From Solea solea (Eukaryota > Chordata > Actinopteri > Pleuronectiformes > Soleidae): a stretch of 64,000 bases of DNA. This document shows, one piece after another, positions 1 through 11,438 of the stretch. Numbering within the stretch: position 1 is the stretch's first letter; each line of letters starts with the position of its first letter. The stretch spans positions 15,106,938 through 15,170,937 of the forward strand of contig NC_081154.1 in the NCBI RefSeq assembly GCF_958295425.1, in the 5' to 3' direction. The notes under the pieces are model-generated. The model saw nothing but the letters and a program-made list of their open reading frames with translations, was not told where the DNA came from and searched no databases. The position numbers and the translations under genes are program-made.

Positions 1-492
1 ACTGCTGCTTTCCTCTGACGTAATGACGTAAAACGCCAAACATAGTTTCGTTTTCTCGACCTTAAAAGTTTTTTTCAAGGAACGGCAACGCGACAGAAAA
101 CCTGTGAAAGAGGAAATAAAAGTGCCTCACCTTCAGCTGCTCTGTCAACTCGACAATCAATAAACAAGAGAGTAAGTAAGTAATAATTAAAATGGCCGCT
201 GGCAAAGTGTTCGTTTAAAGTTTCTCTTAACTTTTTATGCTAATAAGACAAGCTAGCTTGTTTGCGTCGTCAATATGCTTCACTGCTGGTGCACTTAGCC
301 AAGCTGTAGTTAACAGTTTATAATGTTTTAAATTGATGACAACCCCCTGGTAACTGCTGACTCTAGGGGATGTGGGCATGAAGTTATATAAACACTTAAC
401 AACAGAGCAGTTGTTTGGAAATCAGTGTAAATCCCTAAAGCTAAAAGAGCAATGTTTGTGCGTGCGCGCGCGCGTGTCTGTATTGAGCGCAG
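1..492 (+). promoter_or_regulatory. casp7: casp7 5' flank with tandem CRE/ATF-like sites and possible noncoding first exon
   Basis: Two abutting copies of TGACGTAA (16-23 and 24-31) match the CREB/ATF half-site-plus consensus and lie about 460 bp before the casp7 start codon. A donor-like AGAGA|GTAAGT near 171/172 could end a noncoding first exon, and an acceptor-like TTGAGCGCAG ends at 492, directly before the ATG. If used, the whole 5'UTR would lie upstream of 172. The transcription start is not visible from sequence, and the left window edge may cut the promoter. A short alternating CG/TG tract lies at about 459-478. Confidence 0.4.
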
Positions 493-3400
493 ATGGCTGC
501 AGGAGCTGAGAAGGAGACTACACCTGCAGGTGAAGAGGAGGAGGAGGGAGAGCTGACTGGAGATCAGATTGACGCTAAACCTGACCGCAAAGGCAGATTT
601 CTGCTGTTTGGGAGGTGAGGTGACTTTATTTTCTACCTGTGTACTGTTCATGTGCAGAGGTAAACAGTATTCACACAGTCATTCAACAAAGAAGGAAGCT
701 CTCTCACACACAGCAGGTGCCCCAGTCTGCTATAGCACTTATAAAACAGTTATTGGCTGTTTCTCAATACTCAAGTAAGCAAGTATAGTTGAGAAGTACA
801 AACTTGGGAAGTATGATTCAAATGCATACTCGCCAAGTACACAAACTGTCACTGCAATTGGAACAGAGCATACTTTCTTCTTAAATCTTATTTATTTATT
901 TTAATTAAAAAAAGAATATATATGTACTACGAGAGTAGTAATATACTATTAGAATACTATGAGAGTAATAATATAAAGTAATAATATAGTAGGTGCAACA
1001 ACAACAACAGTAGTAGTAATAGTAATAGTGTAGTAGAAGTAGTAACACAGTAAATGCTGTTAAGATTTAAAATGACCATTATAAGGAGTCAATTGCTATA
1101 TGAAGGAAAAATAAACAAGCAAACCATGCGATCGACAGTGCACTAGTGCAACGTTAATATCAATCTGAAATTCAAAGTTAAATATGAATAATATACTAAC
1201 TTTCAGTCAAAACTGCCCAGTGCAAACCCACGAAAAAATCCCCTATAGAGAGAGAGAAGAATCTCTCCATTCTTTCATCTGCAGTAAGGTGTCACATCTT
1301 TTCCAAAAGCCATTTTCTGAAAGGGAAAATCAAAAAAGCAAACATTTTGACAGGTCATACAAGGAAAATCACAGGTATATAAAAAATAATAATAATTATA
1401 ATGATTGCTGAGTTCCATTTAGCTTGCCAGCTCCTGGTCATCCTGTCCTGACTACTTGAATTGAACAGAATCATCATTAATGTGCTGTTCTTTTCGGGCT
1501 TCATCATGTCAATATAGCCCTCCGATGCTTCATGTTGCAAATTCCTCTCAGGAAATAACACTCTGTGCCTCCTGTTAGTCACTTAAATGAATACACGCTG
1601 TTTTCCATGAACTAGATGTCAGTTTTCTGTGGTTGTTAATTTTACCTTTACATTTTTAAAATGTGTCACACAGCGGTTGTAATGGCTGAAAAAACTGTGC
1701 AGTGGTATTAAGCTTTAAAAGACATAAATTTACCGTGTACGCATTCAGAGATATCAGCATTTCCATACAGTGGGTTTCTCGAGTTCTGCTTCACCAAATC
1801 AGAACTGTAAATCAATATGAATACATTTACCTGTATTTACCCAAAAAACCTAGTTTTAAATAGTCTGTGATGAGGTAAAAATTAAACTGAACTAAATTTT
1901 GAGGTCAGTTGTCAAGTGGCTGCTCAAAATTAGACTGTACCACAGCAGGCGCTAAAAATAATTATTAAATATGATATTGTAAATCCTTCTACAGTGTCTC
2001 GTGGCTGACATTGTTTTGCAGAGGCATAAGTTAACCTTTGAGCCACCAGTGACAAACATAGATATGTTGTCACTGGTGTGTGTTGTGTTGCCTCTTGTTA
2101 GTCAAGTCTGACTCACAGGGTGGCACTGTGAACCTGTGTAATGGAGGAACATAGAGTGAATCACCCTCTTTTCTGACAGCGATAGTCAAACACAGAGCCC
2201 GTGTGCTCCGTTTAGCAGAGAGATTTTTTTACCTCAGCCTGTAAGGATAACAAGATTACTTTTACTAACAAAAACAACTCAACAAAAAACGTATACAAAC
2301 ATGTATTAAAGCAAAGGAATCAGGATAAGATGATTATAAATGATCATTATCTATTAAGTGGTGTGTTTTGCATAGCAATGACAGCTTTATAATAAATATG
2401 CGTGCCAAATTTGGCAAGCACATAAAACTAATTTGACTTTATTTGGACCATGGTGCATTTTGTTTTGAAGGTCAGGCCCAACCAGTCACATCTGTGTATT
2501 TCCTTAACAGATTAGATAAAGTAAGCCATTATTCATCCTCACGGGATAATTAGGGTCCTGGAATGGTTGCACTTAGGCCAAATCTTCCTTCTCCCCAAGA
2601 CAAAAGTTCATAAACAAATTATAATCATATCCTCAGTGATATTTATCATGATAAATATCAGATAATGAAAGAGAGGGAGAGAGAGCGAGGTCTGATGCTT
2701 AATCAGTGCTGTGTTTGTGTGCAATAATATGTCATTAAAGCAGATTTAATACCGTAGCCTTTATGTTAATATTCTATACAAACACTGATGAACAGCGACA
2801 GGTACCTGCTTTTGTCCCCACTACAGCATATATGTATGTGCCTGTGTATGTGTGTGTGTTTTCAACACTTAGCTCCATTTTTAGTTATTCAACTTTAGCA
2901 AGATTGTAAGTAACTTATTTACATATTAACCTATTTACATAGTAACATATGTTTTGTGGCTTTTACTTAAAACACTTTACAGAAAACACAAACATTTGCG
3001 CATAAAAGTAATTCTATGTGTTATACCTCAAAGAGTGTAAAAATATAGTGATATTAACTGACCATTTTTTACATTGAGTGTAAATAAATTCAGATCACAC
3101 AATATATTGAATAATCCTTAATTAAAGGTGTTAAGTGAGGTGCACATGAGGCTTGGATTTCCTCAGGTACTGAAAGGTGTAAGTCGTTTGTCACTTACAC
3201 AGTATGTGTGTCAGTACAGGTGGATTCTGTGCCTGTCAGCAGAGGAGCAACATGTTGCCCTGTCTGACCCCAGGGAGTGATGTACAGGGGTCACGTGTGA
3301 ATAGGCCTTTAGAAAACGCTGGTGAGGTGGTGAGGCTGCTGACTCAGGGGGCTCACAGTGCACCGCCCCCCCAATCCTCCGCACCACTCCATCACAAGTA

Positions 3401-6133
3401 CAGAGAGCATGTCAGTATCCTAGCACACGGCCCAAAAAAATAGCTGCCAGGTTTGGAGAAACATAATCCTTTGGAGGGAAAAAGACAGGAGATAAACCCA
3501 ACACATTTCAGATGCAGAGTGGCGTAGCGCTTAATGACGAACCCAGGTAAGAGCCTCAGAACCTCATTGTCTTCCTCTTCACTGTTCCACCTACCTGCTG
3601 CTCTTCTGCCTCGCCCAACCCACAGCAGAACAGCTCTTTGCCAGCCCTCACACAATTGTTTGGTTCAATGTGTTGGGACCATTTGGAAGTGGAAGGGGGA
3701 GGGGGGGGCTTGAAAAGGTTCTGGATCACATGTTTATTTGAATATGGCTGTGCTGCCTGTGAGTGTGCATCGCTGCTCATAGCTGTGTATTGTTCCCAGG
3801 CTTGAGTCATCTGATGACTAGGCTCTTCTGGAACAAGCCTGGATTTTGTGAGCCCACACTGGGCCAGTGTTGGCTTGGCTATCTGGATGGATCTTTCAAA
3901 GTATGGAAATATGACAGGTCTGAGAGATTTACCACTTGTGGAAGGTTTCCTCTTGCTCAATCTACATTGATGCGGTGATAATTTTAGATTTTTTTTAAAT
4001 CGGTGCCACGAAACGAAATATATATACATATTCTAGCCTCTTCTTAAAAGCGATGGTGGATTACTGACTTAATGCCCTATTTGACGATGTACGTACTCAC
4101 TGGTTTCTGAGTAAGTGTGTCAGACAGTTTTCAGTGTTTGTGTGAGTTTTACTAGTATTTGACATATACTTGTGCTGAAGTAACTATAACTGTGCTTAGA
4201 AACATTTAAAATTGTGTGTTTGATATATAGGAATATTTTCTTTGGTACAAGACTTTGCCTTTTACAATAAAGGGTCCATTTACAATTTACCAGTTGTATT
4301 TGTGAATTTTAAGCTGTAGAAAATGGATGGATGGATGGACATTCATTCATCTACTATTACTTTTATTTTATTTTTTTCAAGGTGTTTTATGGTCAGTAGT
4401 GCCTTTGAATTGGAAGATTGTTGTGCTTGTGATTTGTTATGGTATACTTCAACCTATAACCTAATTTAAAAATGTGCATTACTTTGCATGGGTAACAGGA
4501 GTGTTATTGGTGTTTTACACTTCTTAAAAATGCAACCAACTTAACGTTTTGTTTCTCTCTCATTCCACCAGTAAGAAGAATAAGGATGGCAAGTCTCAGG
4601 AGCAAGACTACTCTTCTGAAAGCCATCACAGAATTGTTTTACCAACATTCCAGTATAAGATGAACCACCCACGAGTGGGCAAGTGCATTATCATCAACAA
4701 CAAAAACTTTGACGAAAGGACAGGTAAGCACATCATACAACCCCTTGTGTGTTTCTTCTCAATCCGGTTGCATAAAGTCAGTGTATTCTTAGCAGATCTT
4801 TCTCTCAACAGGGATGAACATACGCAACGGCACGGACCGAGACGCGGGCGAGCTGCTCAAATGCTTCAAGACCCTGGGCTTCGATGTCTTCATCTACAAC
4901 GATCAGACCTGTGAGAAGATGGAATGTCTTCTCAGAGAAGGTGAGTAGAGACAACCACAGTTCCACTGGACGTGTTTTTTTTTTAATCCAGTTTATACAC
5001 ATGTTAACGATGAATTCTTTTGTACCTGGTTCCAGTCAAGTGAAGAAAGTCCTTTTTTGTGATATTACAGCTTTTAGGTTTTTAGAACATGGTTTTCCTT
5101 GCAATGGCTTCATGTCTTCATGCAGAATACATGTAGTTGAAAGTGTCCATTAAAAAATATGCAAATAAGCAAATGCACATTTGAAAATTGTGTGCAAGAA
5201 TACAGGACATGAACCAAGCAATCTTTCTAATCTGTGTCAGGCTTGAATGTATTCGGTATTTCATTTCATTATGAAAGGTACAGTGTGTAAAGCCCTCCCT
5301 CCTCCCTCCCAAGTGTGTTAGAAACCTATGTCGCGTTCAGTTAGCATCAAAACTTAAAACGTAGTGGTTAGTGTAATAACAGGGCGGTCCATTTAAGTGA
5401 TTAAGTATAATTTTTTTATCTTCAGTTTCTGCCAAGTGAATATAATTTCACCTTGAGCATCAACTCATCATTGCTACACACCACCTGTTTTCTATTCTGG
5501 TTAAAATGGGGTTGTTTCAGAATGATTCATAGTTGTGTGCTGTTTATTTGTGTTGCCGGTGATGTGTTAAGGCCTTTACTCTCACAGTAGTTACTGACAC
5601 ATCTAGTATGGAACTAAATGTCAAAGCAACCACAGAAAGCCTTTATTAATGCACCAAACACATTGAGTAACATTTCCTCTGTCTCAACATCCGTAAAACG
5701 ACCAGCCTCAACAATTATGTGATTGCTGATCATTTGAATTTCACCCATACTGCAGTTAACCTCTGTAACTGCTGGCCAGACCTCAATAATTTAAGTTGAA
5801 GATATATTAAAAGGCGACCATCAGTAACTCTGGTCACTCCATTCTCACTGGAGGTAATGTTGAAATGTTTGTTTTGAAGTTGTGGAGACAACAAATACTT
5901 ATTTGCATGGTATCGTCCATATATACACTCATATTTAAGACTCTTAGTCTTAATGAATGGTGCGTGTTTTAATTTAACAGCAAGGTCAGACAACAGGTGG
6001 TGCTGTTGTAATAATAATGGTATAAGTGTTAATTACTCCTATGGATCTGTCCTTAAATTGTAAAGCCATATTTACATAGAAACTTATATTAAAACCTTTG
6101 TGTACATATATATATATATATTTTTTCTTTTCT

Positions 6134-6169
<36 letters not shown>

Positions 6170-7490
6170 TATATACACATATATTCAGAATCCATGCAGT
6201 TGTGCTTTTTTGCTGGTAGTTGTCCAGTCTCTTCTCCTTGTTAGCCAACAATTTGGCTGATAATAACATCTTTCAATATCAAGTCACAGAAATTAAAACC
6301 TATTGATTTTTTGCACATACTCACAGTTCTCATTAGACTAATCTGGGCTTATTATTTTTGTGTATATATAATACCTTTATTTTACTTTGAAAAAAATCTA
6401 ATTTCTAGAAGATATTTTAAAATTTAAATGAGATTGTAATTGATTTTGACCTCAGAGGTCAAACACATGAAAGTGGCTTAAGTCCAAGTAGCCATGTTGA
6501 GATGAACTCATTCAGAGAGGTGTGACTGGGCCCGAGCTCAGCTAAGATTTGAGTATTTGTTTGTGTGTGTATGGGTCAGCCTCGGAGGAAGACCATAGTG
6601 ACAGCTCGTGTTTCGCCTGTATCCTGCTAAGCCACGGCGAGGAGGGCATGATCTACGGCACAGATGGAGCCATGCCCATCAAGACCATGACCTCACTGTT
6701 CAGGGGGGACATGTGCAAAAGCTTAGTTGGAAAGCCTAAGCTCTTCTTCATTCAGGTAGGCAGTCCTGAAGACTTTCTTGTACATATTACAATGTGATGA
6801 TGTGCCAATAATTTTACAGTTGTTATCATGTCACCAACTTTTAACCCAAATGGTCAGTGTTCAGCCTGAATGACAAAGAAATTGTAACTGTAGGAGGTGT
6901 AGCTCCCTGTGATTAGAGAAAATGTGTAAATCTCTGCCCACCCCAGCTTTTTAAAAACAGTTAATGTTTCAATTGCTTCACCAGGTCCTCGTTGAGAATT
7001 ATTCTCAGGATCACAATGAAATGTCATTTCATTTACTTCACCAGGCTTGTCGGGGTTCCGAATTTGATGATGGTATACAGACAGATTCGGGTCCGCCAAA
7101 TGACACCCTGGAGACGGACGCTAATCCGAGACATAAGATTCCCGTAGAGGCAGATTTCCTCTTTGCCTACTCCACTGTGCCAGGTAAAGCACCGGTGTTT
7201 CTCTCTCATGTCTTCGTGGAAGAGATTGATGATTATGAGACAATCATGCTGGCTTTCTTTCAGGGTATTATTCATGGAGAAACCCCGGGCGTGGCTCCTG
7301 GTTTGTCCAGGCTCTCTGCAATGTCCTGAACGAGTTTGGCAAGCAGCTGGAGATAATGCAGATTCTGACACGGGTCAACTACATGGTAGCAACCAGCTTT
7401 GAGTCCTGGTCCGAAGACCCGCGCTTCAGTGAGAAGAAGCAGATTCCCTGTGTGGTATCTATGCTGACAAAGGAGCTGTATTTCAACTGA
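493..7490 (+). CDS. casp7: Caspase-7 (executioner cysteine protease), complete coding region, 6 coding exons
   Basis: Coding exons are 493-614, 4572-4723, 4812-4940, 6580-6755, 7045-7183 and 7264-7490, all with GT-AG borders and matching phases, giving about 314 aa (human CASP7 is 303). The protein is a cytosolic executioner caspase that cleaves after Asp during apoptosis. Visible landmarks are an acidic N-peptide ending in a DQID site (D27, then AKPD as in human caspase-7), the basic KKNK patch at 42-45 corresponding to the substrate-binding exosite, the large subunit with catalytic H153 in SHGEEG, and catalytic C195 in QACRG. The exon 4/5 border falls exactly between Q and ACRG. The linker has IQTD (D207) and LETD (D218), and the small subunit ends in ELYFN. 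The AKPD and QACRG contexts, exosite and synteny favour casp7 over casp3. Nothing is truncated. Start choice: first in-frame ATG, directly after an acceptor-like site. Confidence 0.96.
1341..1570. repeat. Dispersed repeat, copy 1 (related to 51396-51600)
   Basis: The segment shares the ordered blocks ACATTTTGAC, TCCATTTAGCTT, GGTCATCCTG-like, GAACTGAACAGA-like and a following CATTRTTRATG with the copy at 51396-51600. The two copies are diverged but collinear on the same strand, which points to an interspersed element of unknown class. Confidence 0.5.
2637..2660. repeat. 24-bp perfect palindrome
   Basis: TGATATTTATCA is followed at once by its reverse complement with no spacer. It lies in casp7 intron 1 and is AT-rich. 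It may be a chance cruciform-forming site. Confidence 0.6.
4941..6579 (+). other. casp7 intron 3 (1.6 kb) with TA microsatellite
   Basis: No exon was seen. AT-rich DNA includes an interrupted (TA)n tract at about 6104-6188, which explains the isoleucine/tyrosine-rich open frame on the minus strand. Confidence 0.7.
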
Positions 7491-8416
7491 CTGTACTGTA
7501 TGACTGACGAGACTGTTTCAGGTACTGGCTAAGCAGTCAACGCATTCAGGGATGAATCAGGCACACATGCATGTGCAGCTGAGCCTGAAATACCAGCACT
7601 CCATGAGAAAGAAAAATATTACAGTGGCACTCCACGTTCATGTTCCGATGGTGAAACTTACTCCTCCTCTTCAGCTCATTTTTCAGAATAATGGCGTCGC
7701 ATTAGAGCTGATCTTTGTAGACAGGCATCGTTAAATATCCATGTTGTTTCACCAGCCTGGAAAATTTGCTGCCAGTTTTTATGGGTTTGGCGAATCATAA
7801 CTGAATTTGTGTTCCTCCATTTTCCTGCACTTTGAGTGAGTGTTGGAAGGAACTTAACACATAAGCAAAGGCGGGTTCAGTGTTCTGTGAGCAGTCTCTC
7901 CAGAAACTGATCATAAACCTGCAAAAATCATATTTTTTAATGCAACAATCCTATATTTATACAGTAGTATATTCCATGACAGGAGCAGTTCACATGCAGC
8001 GACGTCTGTGCACATAATTACATTATTTTTGAATGGAGACACATGTCAGACACGCCGTCTGCAACTGACAGCGGCGTGGTTCCAACTCGCATCCATTTCA
8101 ACATGCATCCGTTGTGACTCACCTGTTTTCCTTTGCACGTCTGCACGACACCAAGATGCAAATATTTTAACTTTTTGGAATCTATCTTTCAACCTCCGTT
8201 ACTGGGTTAGGAAAGGGTTAACCCAGACACACTGATTTTTTTTCTTCATCTGTACATGCAAAACTTAAAGCAGCACTTGTAATTGATTGTCTTTGTTAGT
8301 TTAATGCATTAATTGATTCAGTGGAGCTGCAGCAACCTCAGTCAGGTTAGCAGGTTAGTAAAAGATACCATGAATGACTGAAACCTATGGAATTAGTGTT
8401 AGCAAGCGACACTTCA

Positions 8417-8527
8417 TTGAGCAAACAAAAATGAACCAAATACACAAATTGCAGATAAAATATAATATTGTATTTTATTTGCAATTTGTGTATTTTGATT
8501 GTGTGGTTCATTTTTGTTTTTGCTCAA
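8417..8527. repeat. Near-perfect inverted repeat (about 50-bp arms)
   Basis: The left arm from 8417 (TTGAGCAAACAAAAATGAAC...) is repeated as its reverse complement up to 8527. The arms differ by an 8-9 nt indel, a short A-run length difference and about one substitution. The centre is near 8461-8471. If the casp7 3'UTR extends this far, the transcript would contain a long AU-rich hairpin. Confidence 0.75.
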
Positions 8528-10307
8528 ATCCATAAAAACAATCCTAACACAAATAACACAAGACGATCCCACAAGAAATGTGATTACAATACCTCAGATT
8601 TTAATTTGTTAGCCAGAAAATGGATGACATGGTTTTCACTTATCTGTATTTGACTTGTCATTTGTCCAAAAAAAAAAGAGACAAAAGAAACACACAACAC
8701 TCCTCTGAACAGAAATGTCTTCCCAAAGACTCAGTGCCTCAGCCTTCCTAGCACAATAGCAGCATGCTGGCATCCTCAGGTTCTTCAGTGTCCTATATAG
8801 TGGGTTTAATGTCATGTTAAAGAATTTCACATGCTAGGAAGGTGTGTTATTTTTGCTGTGTTGTGATTTGTCCTCTTAAGTTTTTGGGTCATGTTTTGAC
8901 TTCATAGTCCAAACCCATGAAAGCAAGGCTTTTCCTCAGCATGATGTTTGAAGACCTGCTTGTTGTTCAGGCCCAAGACGTTGGATGATCAAAATGACGC
9001 TCCTTCAGTAACGACACAAATCCACAAAAAAAAACCTAGACATTCCTGATTTATTACACGCTGCAGGACTTTTTACACTCATTACATTATTATCTAAGGG
9101 TTAAGCTGGACTCATTTCACTGTATATTAGTGTTTTACATTGTGTCATAACATACTCCACACAGCAGTTAAAGGCAATAAGACATGTTTTAGCTATTTTT
9201 TATTTTAAAATTTAGTTTTTGCTGTTAAGTGAAACAAACCCAATTCACAAAAAGAGGCTTTTATATATTATCTTTAAGCACATTGTGCACTTTGCGAAGC
9301 TGTTGAAACCCATATTGAACGATTTAGTTGATGTAAAATTGAATTATATGATAAAATACATACATATATATATATATATATATTTATATATACATACATA
9401 CATTATTTTTCACCCTTGAAAAAATAGGAAACATTTACTGCTGGTCATTGCCACAAAGCTCAGTTTGTTTATGTGAATACACTTAATGTCTGTCATTCAC
9501 AGAGGCAGCTATCACTGATGGTGTACACACACAATTTACAAGTCCACAATACACACACTCACTGTTCAGTCGCTGTAATGTTTTTTCTTCATTATTCCCA
9601 TGACTGCATGTGTCAGTGATTTAGGGGAGAGGGTTTAGGTGTAGCTTTCATTTATGATCTAATTTTCTCCCTTTTTTCTTGCTTTGTAATTTCCTTTTTT
9701 TAATCAGAGTTTTTATTATTATTATTATGACAGTACCACTTGTATAATACTTAAAGGGGCCAGGAGTGTGCTAGGAGTGGTTTTTTTTGTCCAACACAGC
9801 CACTGCTCTGTGTTTGCTCCTCTTGTTTTGCAATGGAATTGAAAGAGAGAGAGAGAGAAAAAAGTTTTTTCTGGTATTAAATGCTGTTGTCCTCAGGAAT
9901 ATATTTGGGAAAAAAATATGAATGAATTACACTGAAATTATAATCTGGCCCAATATTTTATTTTGGGGCGATGACTTTTAAAGAACTTCAAAACATTGGG
10001 ATGCTTATGTACATTTTGTTGTATTAAAAAGAATTTATTATGTTACGATTGTTGTGTCATTTTTCTTCCACGTCTGTAAATGGAGACAATGTGATTTTAT
10101 TCAATAGCAATATAATACAAGTGACATGTATATATTGGTGCAACATGGTGATTGCTTTAATTGTTTTATGTTAGATTTGTGACCCAGGAGAAAATTAATC
10201 AATCTTAAGATCTACAGCATTTGACATCATGATTTATTCTTTGTATTTTCCACACTGAAAAGATAGTGTCAAAGGAAGATGAGAAATGAAATGTCAAGTG
10301 TGTAGAA

Positions 10308-10525
10308 CAGTGGTGGGCAAGATTTGGTTCCAGAGGGCCATGCTGACATAAATGAAGCAAGAGGAAGGTCACAAAAAGGTTATAAAGAATTAATCATCAT
10401 CATCATCATCATCAAACTCAACTTATGCAACATCTTAAGATAATGGCATGTAACCTCACTGTTACATTTCAAGGACGAGGGCCAAATGAAACTAGTCAGC
10501 GGGCCAAATCTGGCCCTGGGGCAAC
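10308..10525. mobile_element. Possible hAT-type MITE remnant
   Basis: One end reads CAGTGGTGGGCAAGATTTGG and the other contains the imperfect inverse CCAAATCTGGCCC, with GGGCCA/GGGCCAAAT blocks between. This is typical of degraded hAT-like nonautonomous elements. No target duplication was confirmed. Confidence 0.4.
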
Positions 10526-11120
10526 ACACACACGGTATCAACAGCTGTTGAATGCAATATTTATGACTATGTTTTCATTCTAAGCCTGAAAATAAAAACA
10601 TTAAAAAGAAATCTAGATATATTTAGATATCTAAATAGTGTTCTAAGTTTTTTTTTTTAAAACACAAAGCCATTAAACTGGGTAACTTGTTTACAGCAAA
10701 TGATTTTACAAACCTGGAAGGTTAAAAAATAAAATAAAAGTGACACTGGTTTGGTGTAATCAATACAACTGTAATTAATTAATTAAATCAATTATAGTGA
10801 AGCACAAGCTCCTCTGAAGTGATGGTGGGAAGGCTGTAATTACAAATCTGCAAAAGCATTTTAGCTGAGTCATGTTTGGGCTGTTTATTTCCTCTTTTTG
10901 GGAGAACAGTATTTGTGACACAGGTGGAGAATTATGACTCAGCACAAATGTGTTGTTAACAGATTCATGCGTTCATAAATGTTCAAAAATGAAAAGTATC
11001 GGAATAATATCGGTATCGGTAGATACTCAAGTTTTTGATATCGGTATCAGACTCAAAAAATCCTTACTATACACTTAAATTTGTCTTTTTTATACAATGT
11101 GTGTGATTTTTAAACATTAT

Positions 11121-11126
11121 TTTATT
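11121..11126 (-). terminator. Candidate polyA signal for the TRIM-like gene
   Basis: AATAAA on the minus strand lies about 315 nt beyond the TRIM-like stop codon. It is the nearest canonical hexamer I noticed; use is inferred. Confidence 0.3.
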
Positions 11127-11438
11127 CTCTTATTAGTTGGTGCAATTTTTATATTTCTATTTTGCTTATATATAATTTGTAGGTTATTCTTGTCTTTACT
11201 GACAGGTCAACTTATACTAATTGTTGATTTTAGTATTGTCATAGGAATAAAGAATTTGACTGAAAATGGTTTAAATACATAAAAAAAATGACTTGTACTT
11301 TTTATAGATAGAGTTACTGGAAGTGAACAACATAATCTGCTGATTGTAATCTCGAGACAAAAATAAATTCTTCAGATCTGATACGACGTCACGTTAAGAA
11401 TGTCAGATCTGTGCTCCTCAGGCATTTCTGAGGTCATC

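Larger units (their letters stand above)
615..4571 (+). other. casp7 intron 1 (3.96 kb)
   Basis: No coding exon was found here. The intron holds AT-rich unique-looking DNA, a degenerate TAGTAA/AGTAGT-rich stretch (about 930-1045), one copy of a dispersed repeat (1341-1570), a 24-bp perfect palindrome (2637-2660), and a short GGAT/ATGG run near 4325-4339 of the type that ends many fish retroposons. Open frames at 3204-3443 (+) and 3556-4029 (-) lack recognisable domains and are probably chance. Confidence 0.7.
7491..11438. other. casp7 3'UTR and convergent intergenic region
   Basis: The casp7 3'UTR must begin at 7491, but I could not pick its end with confidence. The region contains a long inverted repeat (8417-8527), a (TA)n tract (9362-9395), an (ATC)n run (about 10392-10413), a likely hAT-type remnant (10308-10525) and a TATCGG-rich transposon remnant (about 10990-11060). 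No conserved reading frame was seen. Confidence 0.6.

Noticed and set aside
3556..4029. 157-codon open frame on the minus strand in casp7 intron 1
   Set aside because: No recognisable domain, low-complexity Pro run, antisense to a long intron; probably chance.
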